Below, in pieces: positions 43,508-51,849 of a DNA stretch of 64,000 nucleotides. The first letter of the stretch is position 1. The number at the start of each line of letters is the position of its first letter. The DNA is from Paenibacillus harenae (GTDB lineage Bacteria > Bacillota > Bacilli > Paenibacillales > Paenibacillaceae). Position numbers and translations under genes: made by a program. The stretch is from NCBI RefSeq assembly GCF_030812415.1, contig NZ_JAUSST010000012.1, forward strand, positions 1 to 64,000. The letters run 5' to 3'. The notes under the pieces were generated by a model that was not told the origin of the DNA, made no database searches, and worked only from the letters and a program-made list of their open reading frames with translations.

Positions 43508-44251
43508 TTAGTTGGTATTGGCCAACGTAACCGCATTATAGATGTAACGTCCCGGTGCACCGTCGCTGCCTCGATCTTGGATCAGTGCGCCATTTGCATG
43601 AACCTGCATTTGGGCACTGCCGCTTCCATCCAAGAAAATTCCATCAAAGCACCCAAGTTCCTTAAGAGTGTCCCGCATGCTGTATAGACTTTCATTGTTG
43701 CCGTTTTTGGAAATTAACAGGAAAGCAATATGCTGACCATTTTCCACTTTTAGGCCAATAGCGCTTCTTTCGGTAATTGCTAATGTACCATAAACAGACC
43801 ATTTTTCTTGATCTTCGTGAAGTGTCTTCCAAGCGCTATTGCTAAGGTTGAGCGCCAGGCTGCCTCCTCCGATTATGTTACGATAGTCGAGATTTGCGCC
43901 CAAATCCTGCTTAATCTCGTTGATATCTTTAGCACGCGTGATGACACTCAAAGTTTTACTCGTAGCTGTATCATAGAACGTTACCAGCGTCCCGCGTTGA
44001 CGTGTATCGGTTGCAGAAGGACCGTTATAGGTGCAAACACCGGTCGTTTGGCCTTTGAACCAGTTAATCGAGAGCGGAGTAGTGGGCGGTGTACCGTAGC
44101 CGCCGGCAGGCTCGGCGAAAAATCCGCCATTAATCCCATAGTAGGACGTATCGCACAACGGCTTCTTGATTACGACATTTTTTAGATTGCTCACATGCGT
44201 TTTAATGACACGAAATGGGCCTTGCTCAAAGTACGAATAGTTAATTGCCAT
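43508..44251 (-). CDS. Phosphodiester glycosidase (NAGPA domain) family protein
   Basis: A 247-residue protein with the NAGPA-like fold: SYYGINGGFF, GGGSLALN, RSAIGLKVENGQHIAFLLIS, and FDGIFLDGSGSAQMQ. Relatives remove sugar-1-phosphate-linked caps or act on exopolysaccharides. There is no signal peptide; it starts MAINYSYFEQ, unusual for the family, whose bacterial members are mostly exported. The ATG has CTAGGAGGAA upstream. It converges with the start-less gene at 43051 and lies in the same AT-rich patch. Confidence 0.82.
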   Translation of the reverse strand: MAINYSYFEQGPFRVIKTHVSNLKNVVIKKPLCDTSYYGINGGFFAEPAGGYGTPPTTPLSINWFKGQTTGVCTYNGPSATDTRQRGTLVTFYDTATSKTLSVITRAKDINEIKQDLGANLDYRNIIGGGSLALNLSNSAWKTLHEDQEKWSVYGTLAITERSAIGLKVENGQHIAFLLISKNGNNESLYSMRDTLKELGCFDGIFLDGSGSAQMQVHANGALIQDRGSDGAPGRYIYNAVTLANTN

Positions 44252-44660
44252 TTTGAATTCCTCCTAGAAAGTTATGAATGACTGGAATCTGAATATGAAT
44301 CAATTAGAGGCAGTAGTTCAGGATACCAAGGTTACTGCTGTATCCCTCAGCGGCAATCGTGGGAACTTCCACCACAGCCTGTCCTCGGAGAAGTACTCGT
44401 TACTTCTCTTTCTGATCGTTGTTGGCTGATAATATATAAAGTGTCGTGCGTTGATTAAATAACAACTAGGACTGACAAATTTTTTTAGGAATCTATTTAA
44501 TCATTAATAACAGTCGCTTGGATAACCTCGAATGTCTAAATATATCACGATTTCGCATTTTACTTACGAACATTGCTGGAACTTTCATTGAATTAGATGC
44601 ACTGTATTCCATCGACGTTTTCAGCAAGACTTGAAGATCTTGCTTATCTTGTAATCAACG
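44252..44660 (-). other. AT-rich upstream region with a short possible gene remnant
   Basis: Minus-strand positions 44304-44399 form a 31-codon open frame (containing GQAVVEVPTIAAEGYSSNLG) that ends in TAA about 50 bases before the NAGPA-like gene and looks like the tail of a protein. It is closed upstream by TAA at 44400-44402. A hairpin AGAAGTA-ctcgt-TACTTCT spans that stop. TATATT near 44437 is a possible -10. No full gene is present. Confidence 0.3.
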
Positions 44661-44710
44661 AAAAAAAGCTATTCTTAAGAGGTCGATTCAACCTTTTAAG
44701 AATAGCTTCT
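44661..44710 (-). terminator. Terminator of the MFS gene
   Basis: GAAGCTATTCTTAA pairs with TTAAGAATAGCTT on the minus strand, followed by seven T. Confidence 0.88.
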
Positions 44711-44730
44711 TCATTGATGGGGGTTGCCCT

Positions 44731-45963
44731 CTACGAACGGCCCTCACGCCGCTGCGATTGCCCTCTACCCAGCACGAGCATTACAGCCAAAACGAGCAGC
44801 ATAATTAGAACGAGCGAGCTGACGTACCAAAGCGTGACCCCGCCGTCATATCGGTCCATGAACCAGCCGGTAACACGGGGAAAGATCGCCCCGCCAAGTC
44901 CGCCGCACGCTACGAGCAAGCTCGTCGTCCGCTCGGTCATGCCCGGGATCAGCGCATTCGCATAGACAAGCGCAATGCCGAAGATACCCGAGAAGAACAG
45001 TCCGCTTAATGCGACGAAGAAGAGCATCCAACTTAGCTGTCCCATTAGCGCCATCAGCGCGAATACGATCGTTGCCCCGCCGGTCGCGATGAACAAATAC
45101 TTCGCATACCCCATCTTCTCGGCGAGCGCGCCCGCGAATATGCGCCCGAACACCATCGTCGCCCAGAACAGGCTAAGCGCCGCCGCCGCGCTCGACTCGT
45201 CTACTTGCGAACGCTCAATGAGCAAGGAAGGCAAATAGTTGGAGAAGCTCATCTCCATGCCGACATAGATCATGAAGAAGGCAGCCGACAGCAGCAAGAA
45301 CGGAAGCGCAGTACGCGGATAACCGAATAAGCCGGTTCTTGCGCCTGCAGCCCCTTGCCCCAGGCTATCGCTTGAAGGCGTACCGCTCACCGTTGCTTTG
45401 GGTTGATATCCGATCTGCTCGTCCAGCTTGCCGAAGGACATCGTCAGCCATAATACGAACGTAACGCCTGAGAGCGCCGCCAATATGGGAAAAGAAACCT
45501 GCCATACGTTCTGAGCGATCAAATAGGCGGCCGCAACCGGAATAATAAGCGCACCGACGCCGAAGAACGTCTCCAACCGGCTCATCGCCGACGCCTTGCC
45601 TTTGGCTAGGTCGATAATCATCGCGCCGACGACCGCTTCCGTCATGCCGAAGCCGAAGCCTGCGAGCGGTGCGATGGCAAGCATCCAGCCCCACGGAAGC
45701 AGCAAGCTATAAGCAGCCTCGCTTAAAGTAAGCACGCCGATCGCAATAAGCACTGCGCCTCGCTTGCCGATTCTCGCCGTAATGGAGGGCGCGAATACAA
45801 CGCCGACCAGGAAGCCGAGAAATTGATTCATAATCCATTGTCCGCCGTCTTTGTATGTAAGCCCATAGTAATCGATCAATTGCTCCAGAATCGCCCCGCC
45901 TACCACATGCGCAATGCCGATAACCAAGTAGGATAGGCAACCGATCCATATTAACTTCTTCAT
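44731..45963 (-). CDS. MFS transporter
   Basis: A 410-residue transporter with twelve membrane segments in two halves of six, joined by a central cytoplasmic loop (about residues 185-215). The loop-2/3 region reads ITARIGKRGAVLIAIG and the equivalent in the second half is LAEKMGYAKYLFIATG. The DYYGLTYKDGGQW opening and FGFGMTEAVVGAMI resemble the sugar-porter-like FHS group, but substrate cannot be assigned. It is a single gene with its own terminator. Confidence 0.88.
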   Translation of the reverse strand: MKKLIWIGCLSYLVIGIAHVVGGAILEQLIDYYGLTYKDGGQWIMNQFLGFLVGVVFAPSITARIGKRGAVLIAIGVLTLSEAAYSLLLPWGWMLAIAPLAGFGFGMTEAVVGAMIIDLAKGKASAMSRLETFFGVGALIIPVAAAYLIAQNVWQVSFPILAALSGVTFVLWLTMSFGKLDEQIGYQPKATVSGTPSSDSLGQGAAGARTGLFGYPRTALPFLLLSAAFFMIYVGMEMSFSNYLPSLLIERSQVDESSAAAALSLFWATMVFGRIFAGALAEKMGYAKYLFIATGGATIVFALMALMGQLSWMLFFVALSGLFFSGIFGIALVYANALIPGMTERTTSLLVACGGLGGAIFPRVTGWFMDRYDGGVTLWYVSSLVLIMLLVLAVMLVLGRGQSQRREGRS

Positions 45964-46063
45964 GCTGTAGTTCTCCTTATGCGCGCGCGCCTTCTGGCGC
46001 CTATCTGATATAATTATTCGTACGTATCCAATTCGATTGCTCCGAGTGGAGGTTCATAAGGAA

Positions 46064-46591
46064 TTGAAACATGTAAACCGTTCTACCTATTATAAACGCA
46101 ATCCGATTCAAATGACCATACGTCCGCTGGAAATACAGCATGCCGCCGAAATATGCGACTGGGTATACGAACCGCCCTACGACATCTACCGCTGGCCATC
46201 TTGGGAACACATGCAAAAGGACGAAATCGAATTCGGCGATCCCGTCCTGCGTGCCTTGCAATACATAGCGATCGTCGACGACAGCTCTGCGCTGATCGGC
46301 TTCGCCCAGCTCTTCCCCATGACCGGAGTAACCAGGCTCGGACTCGGACTTCGGCCGGATCTATGCAGCCTTGGGCTTGGCCCTGCCTTCTCCCGGCTTG
46401 TCGCGCTCGAAGCACGGAGACGAGAGCCGCAGCATGAGATCGATCTCGAGGTGCTCGCTTGGAATACGCGCGCCGTCCGTGCCTATGAGCGAGGCGGCTT
46501 CCGCATTACCGACACGTATGCCCGTCCTTCGCAGAGCGGCTACGCCGAATGCCACTGCATGGTGTTCGAGCCGAAAGATCAGAACGACTGA
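46064..46591 (+). CDS. GNAT family N-acetyltransferase
   Basis: A 175-residue GNAT acetyltransferase. MTIRPLEIQHAAEICDWVYE opens the fold, and an acetyl-CoA-binding region (GLGLRPDLCSLGLGPAFSRL) is followed by LEVLAWNTRAVRAYERGGFR, a typical motif B. The canonical Q/RxxGxG/A motif is loosened (LCSLGLGPA). The substrate is unknown. The start is uncertain: TTG 46064 is 11 bases after GGAGG, whereas the ATG at 46112 that begins the conserved fold has no site. Confidence 0.82.
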   Translation: MKHVNRSTYYKRNPIQMTIRPLEIQHAAEICDWVYEPPYDIYRWPSWEHMQKDEIEFGDPVLRALQYIAIVDDSSALIGFAQLFPMTGVTRLGLGLRPDLCSLGLGPAFSRLVALEARRREPQHEIDLEVLAWNTRAVRAYERGGFRITDTYARPSQSGYAECHCMVFEPKDQND

Positions 46592-47814
46592 GCGCCATGT
46601 TCCATATCGACTAAATCCGCGAATAAAATAAGTCCGGGTCCGACAAGTACCGATATCGTCCGTATCCACGCATGCGTATCAAGGTCGATATAAGCTCTCG
46701 ACACGATCGATCTTCGATCCTCGTTCATCTGAACGAGATTCGGCACGAAATACGGCCGCCAGCACCAGTTCGCGCCGCGGAATTGATCCTCGCTCCGCCA
46801 TGAACCGTCGAGCTCGCGGCAATAGTTGGCCGATAGCTGAATGCCGTCCTGATTGCATAAATATACGCGAATATAACCCGAATCCAGCTCCGGCAGCAGC
46901 TGCAGGGCCCAGCCGTCTTTGTCGTCCATGTTGCCCGCTTTCTCCCTAATACGCGCGAGCTTCTTCGCAAGCTGCTCGGCCTTCACTTGCCAATCCCGCT
47001 CCGAGATGACGTGATGCAGCAGATGTCTCTCAAGCTCTTCTATTATAATAGCAGCAAAACTGTCCGAAGCGCGGAAATCGGCCTCGGCCTTGGCGAACAT
47101 GAAGCCTTGCACATAACGCGCGCCCGCCTGGATGGAACGGGCAAGATCCTCTCTTGTCTCGACGCCCTCTACGAGCAAGGAGGCGCCGATCAACTCCGCC
47201 ATATCCGAGAAAGAGCGAAGCACGCCGAAGTAACCGTCATGCGTGGCGCTCTTTTTAATCATATGAATATCGATTTTCAGCAAATTCGGTTGAATCTGCG
47301 CGATACGGTCGAAGCTGCTGAAACCGCTCCCTACATCGTCTATCGCAATTTGGCAGCCTTGTTCGCGATAGAGATCGACGACCGTACGAAGCACCTCCAT
47401 TGAACCTCGGAAGCTCTGCTCCGTAATCTCGATAACGACTCTTCGCGGATCGATGCCGTATTTCTGAAGCAGCGATAACGTGAACAGCTCACCCGATTGC
47501 TCATAGCGATAAATCCAAGAGGGCTTCAAATTAATGAACAACATCGGAGGATCTTCCGTCCGGCCCAGCTTCGCGAAAGCTTGCTCGCGCAACAGCCGGT
47601 CAACGAGGATATGCTCCTCGTCCGGTACCGATTCATCGCTAAAGAAAGGCCCCAAACTGCGTACAAAATCTCCTTTGACCGCTCTAGCCAACACCTCATA
47701 GCCCATGATTCGCCTCGTATCCATCGCAATGATCGGTTGATAGTAGGCCGCTAGCTTCTCGCCATTTAGACCTAGCGCTTTCGGCAGTGCTAACGTCGTC
47801 CGAGCATCACTCAT
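46579..47814 (-). CDS. EAL domain protein (YkuI-like), probable c-di-GMP phosphodiesterase or receptor
   Basis: A 411-residue protein. The EAL domain spans residues 18-255. The signature reads EVL (Glu40) in MGYEVLARA; other metal/catalytic positions seem kept: Asn in LFINLKPSW, Glu in VVIEITEQSF, Asp-Asp in IAIDDVGSGFSSF, Lys in LLKIDIHMI, and Glu in LLVEGVET. A helical linker and a PAS-like C-terminal domain follow (about 280-405), as in Bacillus YkuI, which binds c-di-GMP. The 3' end overlaps the convergent GNAT gene by 13 bases. Confidence 0.9.
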   Translation of the reverse strand: MSDARTTLALPKALGLNGEKLAAYYQPIIAMDTRRIMGYEVLARAVKGDFVRSLGPFFSDESVPDEEHILVDRLLREQAFAKLGRTEDPPMLFINLKPSWIYRYEQSGELFTLSLLQKYGIDPRRVVIEITEQSFRGSMEVLRTVVDLYREQGCQIAIDDVGSGFSSFDRIAQIQPNLLKIDIHMIKKSATHDGYFGVLRSFSDMAELIGASLLVEGVETREDLARSIQAGARYVQGFMFAKAEADFRASDSFAAIIIEELERHLLHHVISERDWQVKAEQLAKKLARIREKAGNMDDKDGWALQLLPELDSGYIRVYLCNQDGIQLSANYCRELDGSWRSEDQFRGANWCWRPYFVPNLVQMNEDRRSIVSRAYIDLDTHAWIRTISVLVGPGLILFADLVDMEHGAQSF

Positions 47815-47980
47815 AGCGCTCTCCTTCGTGTCATTCTCATGTTATATTTCCTGCCATCTAATGAGTATCATTGTAAAGGAAGCGACATTAATTGTAAAGA
47901 AGCGACATTGCAAGCTTCAAAGCGCTTTTTTGTCGAAGAGCGTCTGTTTTTTGGTGGGCACATAGGAAAGAAAAGCCCGG

Positions 47981-48274
47981 TTAGATGAGCCTGACAATAC
48001 GCGTAACTTGATCGCTCTGGGACACCTCTATAATATGATGCTTACTGTTGTAAGTAATGACACCCCCGGCTACCTCGATCTCCGGATTTTCGCCCAGTCC
48101 GAAAAATACGTCGTCTGCGAGAGCCTCCATCACCTCATGCCGGTCATCCTCATGCAGCGCTTCCCATTCCTCGGTTTCCATCTCGAAAAACGTATAGCTG
48201 TTCTCGATTTCCGCAACGGCCTCCGTCAACTCTTTCAAAATATCCGCGTATTCTCTCGCATGTCTTACTCCCAT
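47981..48274 (-). CDS. Small acidic protein, unknown
   Basis: A 97-residue acidic protein. The N-terminal helix (YADILKELTEAVAEIE) is followed by a helical acidic middle and a beta C-terminus (EVAGGVITYNSKHHIIEVSQ). I do not recognise a family. The ATG at 48274 follows GGGAA; another ATG six bases upstream is possible. It is divergent from motA. Confidence 0.62.
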   Translation of the reverse strand: MGVRHAREYADILKELTEAVAEIENSYTFFEMETEEWEALHEDDRHEVMEALADDVFFGLGENPEIEVAGGVITYNSKHHIIEVSQSDQVTRIVRLI

Positions 48275-48424
48275 GTTCATTTCCCGCCTTCTATTATCGT
48301 TATTGGACTAGCTTCGAATGCCATCATCAGACTTCGGCGTCTGAATGAATATTGCCTTATAGACTTATTTTACATCATTTCGACAATATTAAACGTCTTC
48401 CGCTCCAAATCGTCGCGTTTACTC

Positions 48425-48452
48425 TAATCTCAGCAACCCTATTTGTCGATAA
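48425..48452 (+). promoter_or_regulatory. sigma-D-like promoter of motAB
   Basis: TAAT at 48425-48428 and GTCGATAA at 48445-48452 with a 16-bp spacer, against the sigma-D consensus TAAA-N15-GCCGATAA. There is one mismatch in each element. Bacillus motAB is a sigma-D operon. Confidence 0.55.
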
Positions 48453-48461
48453 TAATAGAAG

Positions 48462-48534
48462 TAGACAAGCGTAAACGGCTGACGCCGTACTTTGGCGGGT
48501 CAGTAACCGTTTCGCGGTGAATTCTAAGCGTCTA
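48462..48534 (+). ncRNA. Structured leader of motAB, candidate cis-acting RNA
   Basis: The predicted 5' UTR folds by eye into a closed structure. An outer stem pairs TAGAC (48462-48466) with GTCTA (48530-48534). An inner stem pairs GCGtAAACGG (48469-48478) with CCGTTTCGC (48507-48515). CTGAC (48479-48483) pairs with GTCAG (48499-48503), and GCC pairs with GGC beneath a seven-base loop. A TAA bulge and a 14-base 3' internal strand remain unpaired. I cannot match it to a known riboswitch. Confidence 0.4.
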
Positions 48535-48595
48535 TAAGAACGAAAACCTTATACATGTTTAGCATTTTAATTCGAATACGTACTGGACGGGGTGT

Positions 48596-49399
48596 ATGAT
48601 GAAAAATTCAACAATTATAGGTATTGTATTAGGTCTTGTCGCTGTTTTGGGAGGTATGGTGCTTAAGGGCGCTCATTTGTCGTCGCTTGCCAATCCGGCT
48701 GCATTCGCTATTATCATACTTGGTACGGTTGCATCGGTTATGATCGCCTTCCCGATGTCCGAGCTTGGCAAAATCGGCAAGCTCTTCAAGATGGTTTTCA
48801 CGGAACAAAAGCTAATGCAACGCGATCAGCTGATCGCTAACTTTATGGAATGGGCGTCCATCACGCGCCGCGAAGGCCTGCTTGCTCTTGAAGCCAAGGT
48901 CGACGATATCGAAGATCCGTTCCTTCGCAACGGCATGCGCATGATTATCGACGGCAATGACCAAGACTTTGTTCGCGACGTCCTGCTCGAGGACATTGCC
49001 GCTACCGAGGACCGCCACAAGGCAGGCGCTCTCATCTTCACGCAAGCAGGTACATACGCGCCTACGCTCGGGGTACTCGGCGCCGTTGTCGGCCTCGTTG
49101 CCGCGCTTGCCGATATGAGCGACATGGAGAAGTTGGCCCATGCGATCGCCGGCGCTTTCATCGCCACCTTGCTCGGTATATTCACAGGTTATGTATTATG
49201 GCATCCGATTGCCAACAAATTAAAGCGTCTGTCGAAGAGCGAGATTCAAATCCGGCTTATGATGGTTGAAGGACTGCTGTCCATTCAATCCGGCGTCTCG
49301 ACGATTGCGATCAACCAGAAGCTGTCCGTATTCCTCACTCCTACGGAAAGAAAAAAACTGAGGGAGAAGGAGGAAGGCGCCGTTGAGCAAAAAGCATAA
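48596..49399 (+). CDS. motA: Flagellar stator protein MotA
   Basis: A 267-residue stator protein with four membrane segments. The first (STIIGIVLGLVAVLGGMVLKGAHL) and the AGTYAPTLGVLGAVVGLVAAL segment, with its channel Pro/Thr, are typical. The cytoplasmic loop contains the charged helix that contacts FliG. With MotB it forms the 5:2 ion-driven stator. The start is ATG 48596 or the adjacent ATG at 48599, after GGGGTG. The motB start lies inside its last codons. No other flagellar genes are in the window. Confidence 0.93.
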   Translation: MMKNSTIIGIVLGLVAVLGGMVLKGAHLSSLANPAAFAIIILGTVASVMIAFPMSELGKIGKLFKMVFTEQKLMQRDQLIANFMEWASITRREGLLALEAKVDDIEDPFLRNGMRMIIDGNDQDFVRDVLLEDIAATEDRHKAGALIFTQAGTYAPTLGVLGAVVGLVAALADMSDMEKLAHAIAGAFIATLLGIFTGYVLWHPIANKLKRLSKSEIQIRLMMVEGLLSIQSGVSTIAINQKLSVFLTPTERKKLREKEEGAVEQKA

Positions 49400-50204
49400 G
49401 CATGACGATCACGAAGAGCATGTAGACGAATCCTGGCTCATTCCTTACGCCGACTTGCTGACTTTGCTGCTCGCGCTTTTCATCGTTCTGTACTCCATGA
49501 ACTCCGTTGATGTGAAGAAGTTCGAGGAAATGTCAAAGGCATTCAGCGTCGCTCTTAATACTGGCAGCGGCATTCTCGACAATCCGGCGATCGTGCAGGA
49601 TGGCGAGTCCAGTCAGAACCAGAAGGAAGACCAGTCCAAGGAAGACGAGCAGAAGAAGGAAGAACAGGATGCGCAGAAGCTTCGCGAGACTGCCTTGAAG
49701 CAAGAGCAGGAGGACCTCGAGAAGCTGAAGAAGCAGCTTGACGATTATATCGACAAGAACGGACTGACGACCGATCTGGAGACGAAGCTTAACATGTCGC
49801 AGCTCATGATTACAATTAGCGATAACGCTTTGTTCGCTCCCGCGCAGGCAACCGTCAAGCCGGAATCGAGAGAGCTCGCCGTTGCCATCGGCAAAATGCT
49901 GCAAGGATATCCCGATTACGACGTCATCATATCGGGCCATACCGATACGACCCCAATCTCGACCGTGTTCTTCAAGTCCAATTGGGATTTAAGCTCGATG
50001 AGGGCCATTCGTTTCATGGATATTTTGCTGGAGAACAAGCAGCTTAAGCCTCAGAAGTTCAGAGCTGTTGGTTATGGGGAATATCAGCCGATTGCCGATA
50101 ATAAGACAACCGTGGGCAAGGCCAAGAACAGACGCGTCGAAGTGTCGATTTCCCACTCCGTCTCCGATCCGACCAATCAACAAGTCATTCCAGCCGCCAA
50201 ATAA
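49383..50204 (+). CDS. motB: Flagellar stator protein MotB
   Basis: A 273-residue stator protein. The ion-carrying Asp24 is in the single membrane segment (PYADLLTLLLALFIVLYSM). A long charged linker (about 75-125, rich in Glu/Lys/Gln) leads to an OmpA-like peptidoglycan-binding domain with ISGHTDTTPIS and NRRVEVSIS. The residues around Asp24 look like the proton type, but proton versus sodium use cannot be settled by eye. The TTG start follows AAGGAGG and overlaps motA by 17 bases. Confidence 0.94.
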   Translation: MSKKHKHDDHEEHVDESWLIPYADLLTLLLALFIVLYSMNSVDVKKFEEMSKAFSVALNTGSGILDNPAIVQDGESSQNQKEDQSKEDEQKKEEQDAQKLRETALKQEQEDLEKLKKQLDDYIDKNGLTTDLETKLNMSQLMITISDNALFAPAQATVKPESRELAVAIGKMLQGYPDYDVIISGHTDTTPISTVFFKSNWDLSSMRAIRFMDILLENKQLKPQKFRAVGYGEYQPIADNKTTVGKAKNRRVEVSISHSVSDPTNQQVIPAAK

Positions 50205-50207
50205 TAG

Positions 50208-50252
50208 AAAGCCCCGCCAAGCTGCATAATCGCAGAATGTCGGGGCTTTGCT
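50208..50252. terminator. Bidirectional terminator between motB and rluF
   Basis: AAAGCCCCG pairs with CGGGGCTTT over a 24-base loop, with T/A-rich ends on both strands. Confidence 0.65.
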
Positions 50253-50291
50253 TATCCGGAATGAACCGACTAACGTCACCAGGGGATAGCG

Positions 50292-50996
50292 TTAGCTGTT
50301 CACCTTGTAGCCAAGCGTTTGAAATAACGTCGTCTTCTCCGCTTCGGTCAGATCGCGCCATTTTCCGGATGCTAGCCCGCCAAGCTGAATATTCATCACG
50401 CGCACTCGCTGCAGCTTCCTGACATGGTAGCCGAACGCTTCGCACATGCGGCGAATCTGCCTATTCTTTCCTTCGGTCAAAATAATACGGAATACCCGAT
50501 CCGTTATGCGCGTTACCTCGCAAGGCAGCGTCATGCTGCCAAGAATCCGTACGCCCTCGGACATGCCGCGTACGAAGGAATCGTTAATGGGACGGTCAAC
50601 CGTCACAATATACTCCTTCTCATGCTTGCCTTCCGAACGCAAGATCGGGTTCACGACATCGCCGTCATTCGTGAGCAGTATCAACCCCTCGGAATCCTTA
50701 TCCAGCCTTCCGATCGGGAAGATGCGCTCCTCATGTCCGACAAAGTCGACGATATTTCCTTTAATATGAAGCTCCGTCGTGGACGTAATGCCGACAGGCT
50801 TATTGAGCGCGATATAGACATGGCGCTTCTGCTCGCCAATCCGCCGCCCATCGACGCGCACGTCATCGCCTAGTTCGGCTTGGCTCCCTAGCACGGCCAC
50901 CTCGCCATTGATCGTAACCCGTCCGCTGTCGACCAGCTTGTCCGCCTCGCGGCGCGAGCAGAAGCCCGTCTCGCTAATAAACTTATTAATTCTCAC
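50292..50996 (-). CDS. rluF: 23S rRNA pseudouridine synthase RluF-type
   Basis: A 234-residue RsuA-family synthase. The N-terminal S4 RNA-binding domain (MRINKFISETGFCSRREADK) is followed by the catalytic domain with GRLDKDSEGLILLTNDGD, where Asp is the nucleophile, and NRQIRRMCEAFGYHV. The short active-site loop and HIKGNIVDFVGH are typical of RluF (U2604). The start lies two bases after the stop of the upstream oxidoreductase gene, so they are probably cotranscribed. Confidence 0.9.
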   Translation of the reverse strand: MRINKFISETGFCSRREADKLVDSGRVTINGEVAVLGSQAELGDDVRVDGRRIGEQKRHVYIALNKPVGITSTTELHIKGNIVDFVGHEERIFPIGRLDKDSEGLILLTNDGDVVNPILRSEGKHEKEYIVTVDRPINDSFVRGMSEGVRILGSMTLPCEVTRITDRVFRIILTEGKNRQIRRMCEAFGYHVRKLQRVRVMNIQLGGLASGKWRDLTEAEKTTLFQTLGYKVNS

Positions 50997-50998
50997 CC

Positions 50999-51823
50999 TT
51001 ATGTCACCTCGCCATTATGTGCACCTAGCCCAGCAATATCATCCGAAGCATATATCCGCACTTCAGGTGTCCGCTGAACGGATCTATCATGCTGCCCTTG
51101 TCCATGCTGCCCTGCCCGACCTATTCCAGTAGCATGGATCATCGCAGCAGCTACTCGCTCGCCGCGAATCGCCCTATACTTGCGCAGCGGTCCGACCATG
51201 GTGAAGCCAAGCGCCGTTGCCAGCCATGCCCCCACCGTTTCGCCGAGCCGTTTCGCACTCCGCTGACCAAGCAACAGCGACGGCCGAAAAATATGGAGCA
51301 GCGGTATTTCCAGCTTCGCCAGCTCCTCCTCAAGCTCGCCCTTCACTCGGCTGTAGAAGAAAGCCGAGCTCTTCGAAGCGCCCATCGCCGTAATAACGGC
51401 GAACTGCGATGCATTCACCCGCTTCGCATAGCGAGCCAGAGCGAGCGGATATTCCAGATCAACGAGGCGGAACGCCTCCTGCGATCCTGCCGCCTTAATC
51501 GTCGTGCCAAGCGTACAATAGACGATATCGGCCTCTACATCCTGCAGTGCCGTATCGAGATCATCGAAGGATGCCACGATAATGCGCAGCTTGGGCCTCA
51601 TGGCCTCCAGTCCCGCTGTTGCGGCTGCATCCAGAGGACGCCTGGCTAGTACCGTCACTGCTTTAGCCTTCGGATCGGCTAGCAGCAATCTCAGAAGCGC
51701 AGCGCCAACAAGCCCCGTTGCCCCGGCAAGCACACAGCTATATCCGTCCCTATCGTCATGAACCCCTTCGCCGATAGATGCCTCGCTGCCAGTGGCCGCG
51801 CCGCCCTTGCTAGCTACCGCCAT
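50999..51823 (-). CDS. NAD(P)-binding oxidoreductase (atypical SDR)
   Basis: A 274-residue Rossmann-fold protein. The dinucleotide motif GATGLVGAALLRLLL starts at about residue 34. VTVLARRP marks the second strand, YCTLGTTIKAAGS is typical of the TIP30/YraR-like group, and YSRVKGELEEEL contains the active-site-like YxxxK. The first 30 residues and the last 40 (rich in Gly/His/Gln) are not conserved-looking and could be disordered. The substrate is unknown. Confidence 0.82.
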   Translation of the reverse strand: MAVASKGGAATGSEASIGEGVHDDRDGYSCVLAGATGLVGAALLRLLLADPKAKAVTVLARRPLDAAATAGLEAMRPKLRIIVASFDDLDTALQDVEADIVYCTLGTTIKAAGSQEAFRLVDLEYPLALARYAKRVNASQFAVITAMGASKSSAFFYSRVKGELEEELAKLEIPLLHIFRPSLLLGQRSAKRLGETVGAWLATALGFTMVGPLRKYRAIRGERVAAAMIHATGIGRAGQHGQGQHDRSVQRTPEVRIYASDDIAGLGAHNGEVT

Positions 51824-51849
51824 TGCATCCTCACCCCTATACTCAGCCT

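Noticed and set aside
44252..44420. T-box or other amino-acid riboswitch upstream of the NAGPA-like gene
   Set aside because: GGTGGAAGTTCCCAC only superficially resembles the T-box TGGNACCGCG element; no stem I motifs or terminator are present.
48459..48595. c-di-GMP (GEMM-I) riboswitch in the motAB leader
   Set aside because: The conserved GGCAAACC and CGCAAAGCC blocks are missing, although the leader is structured.
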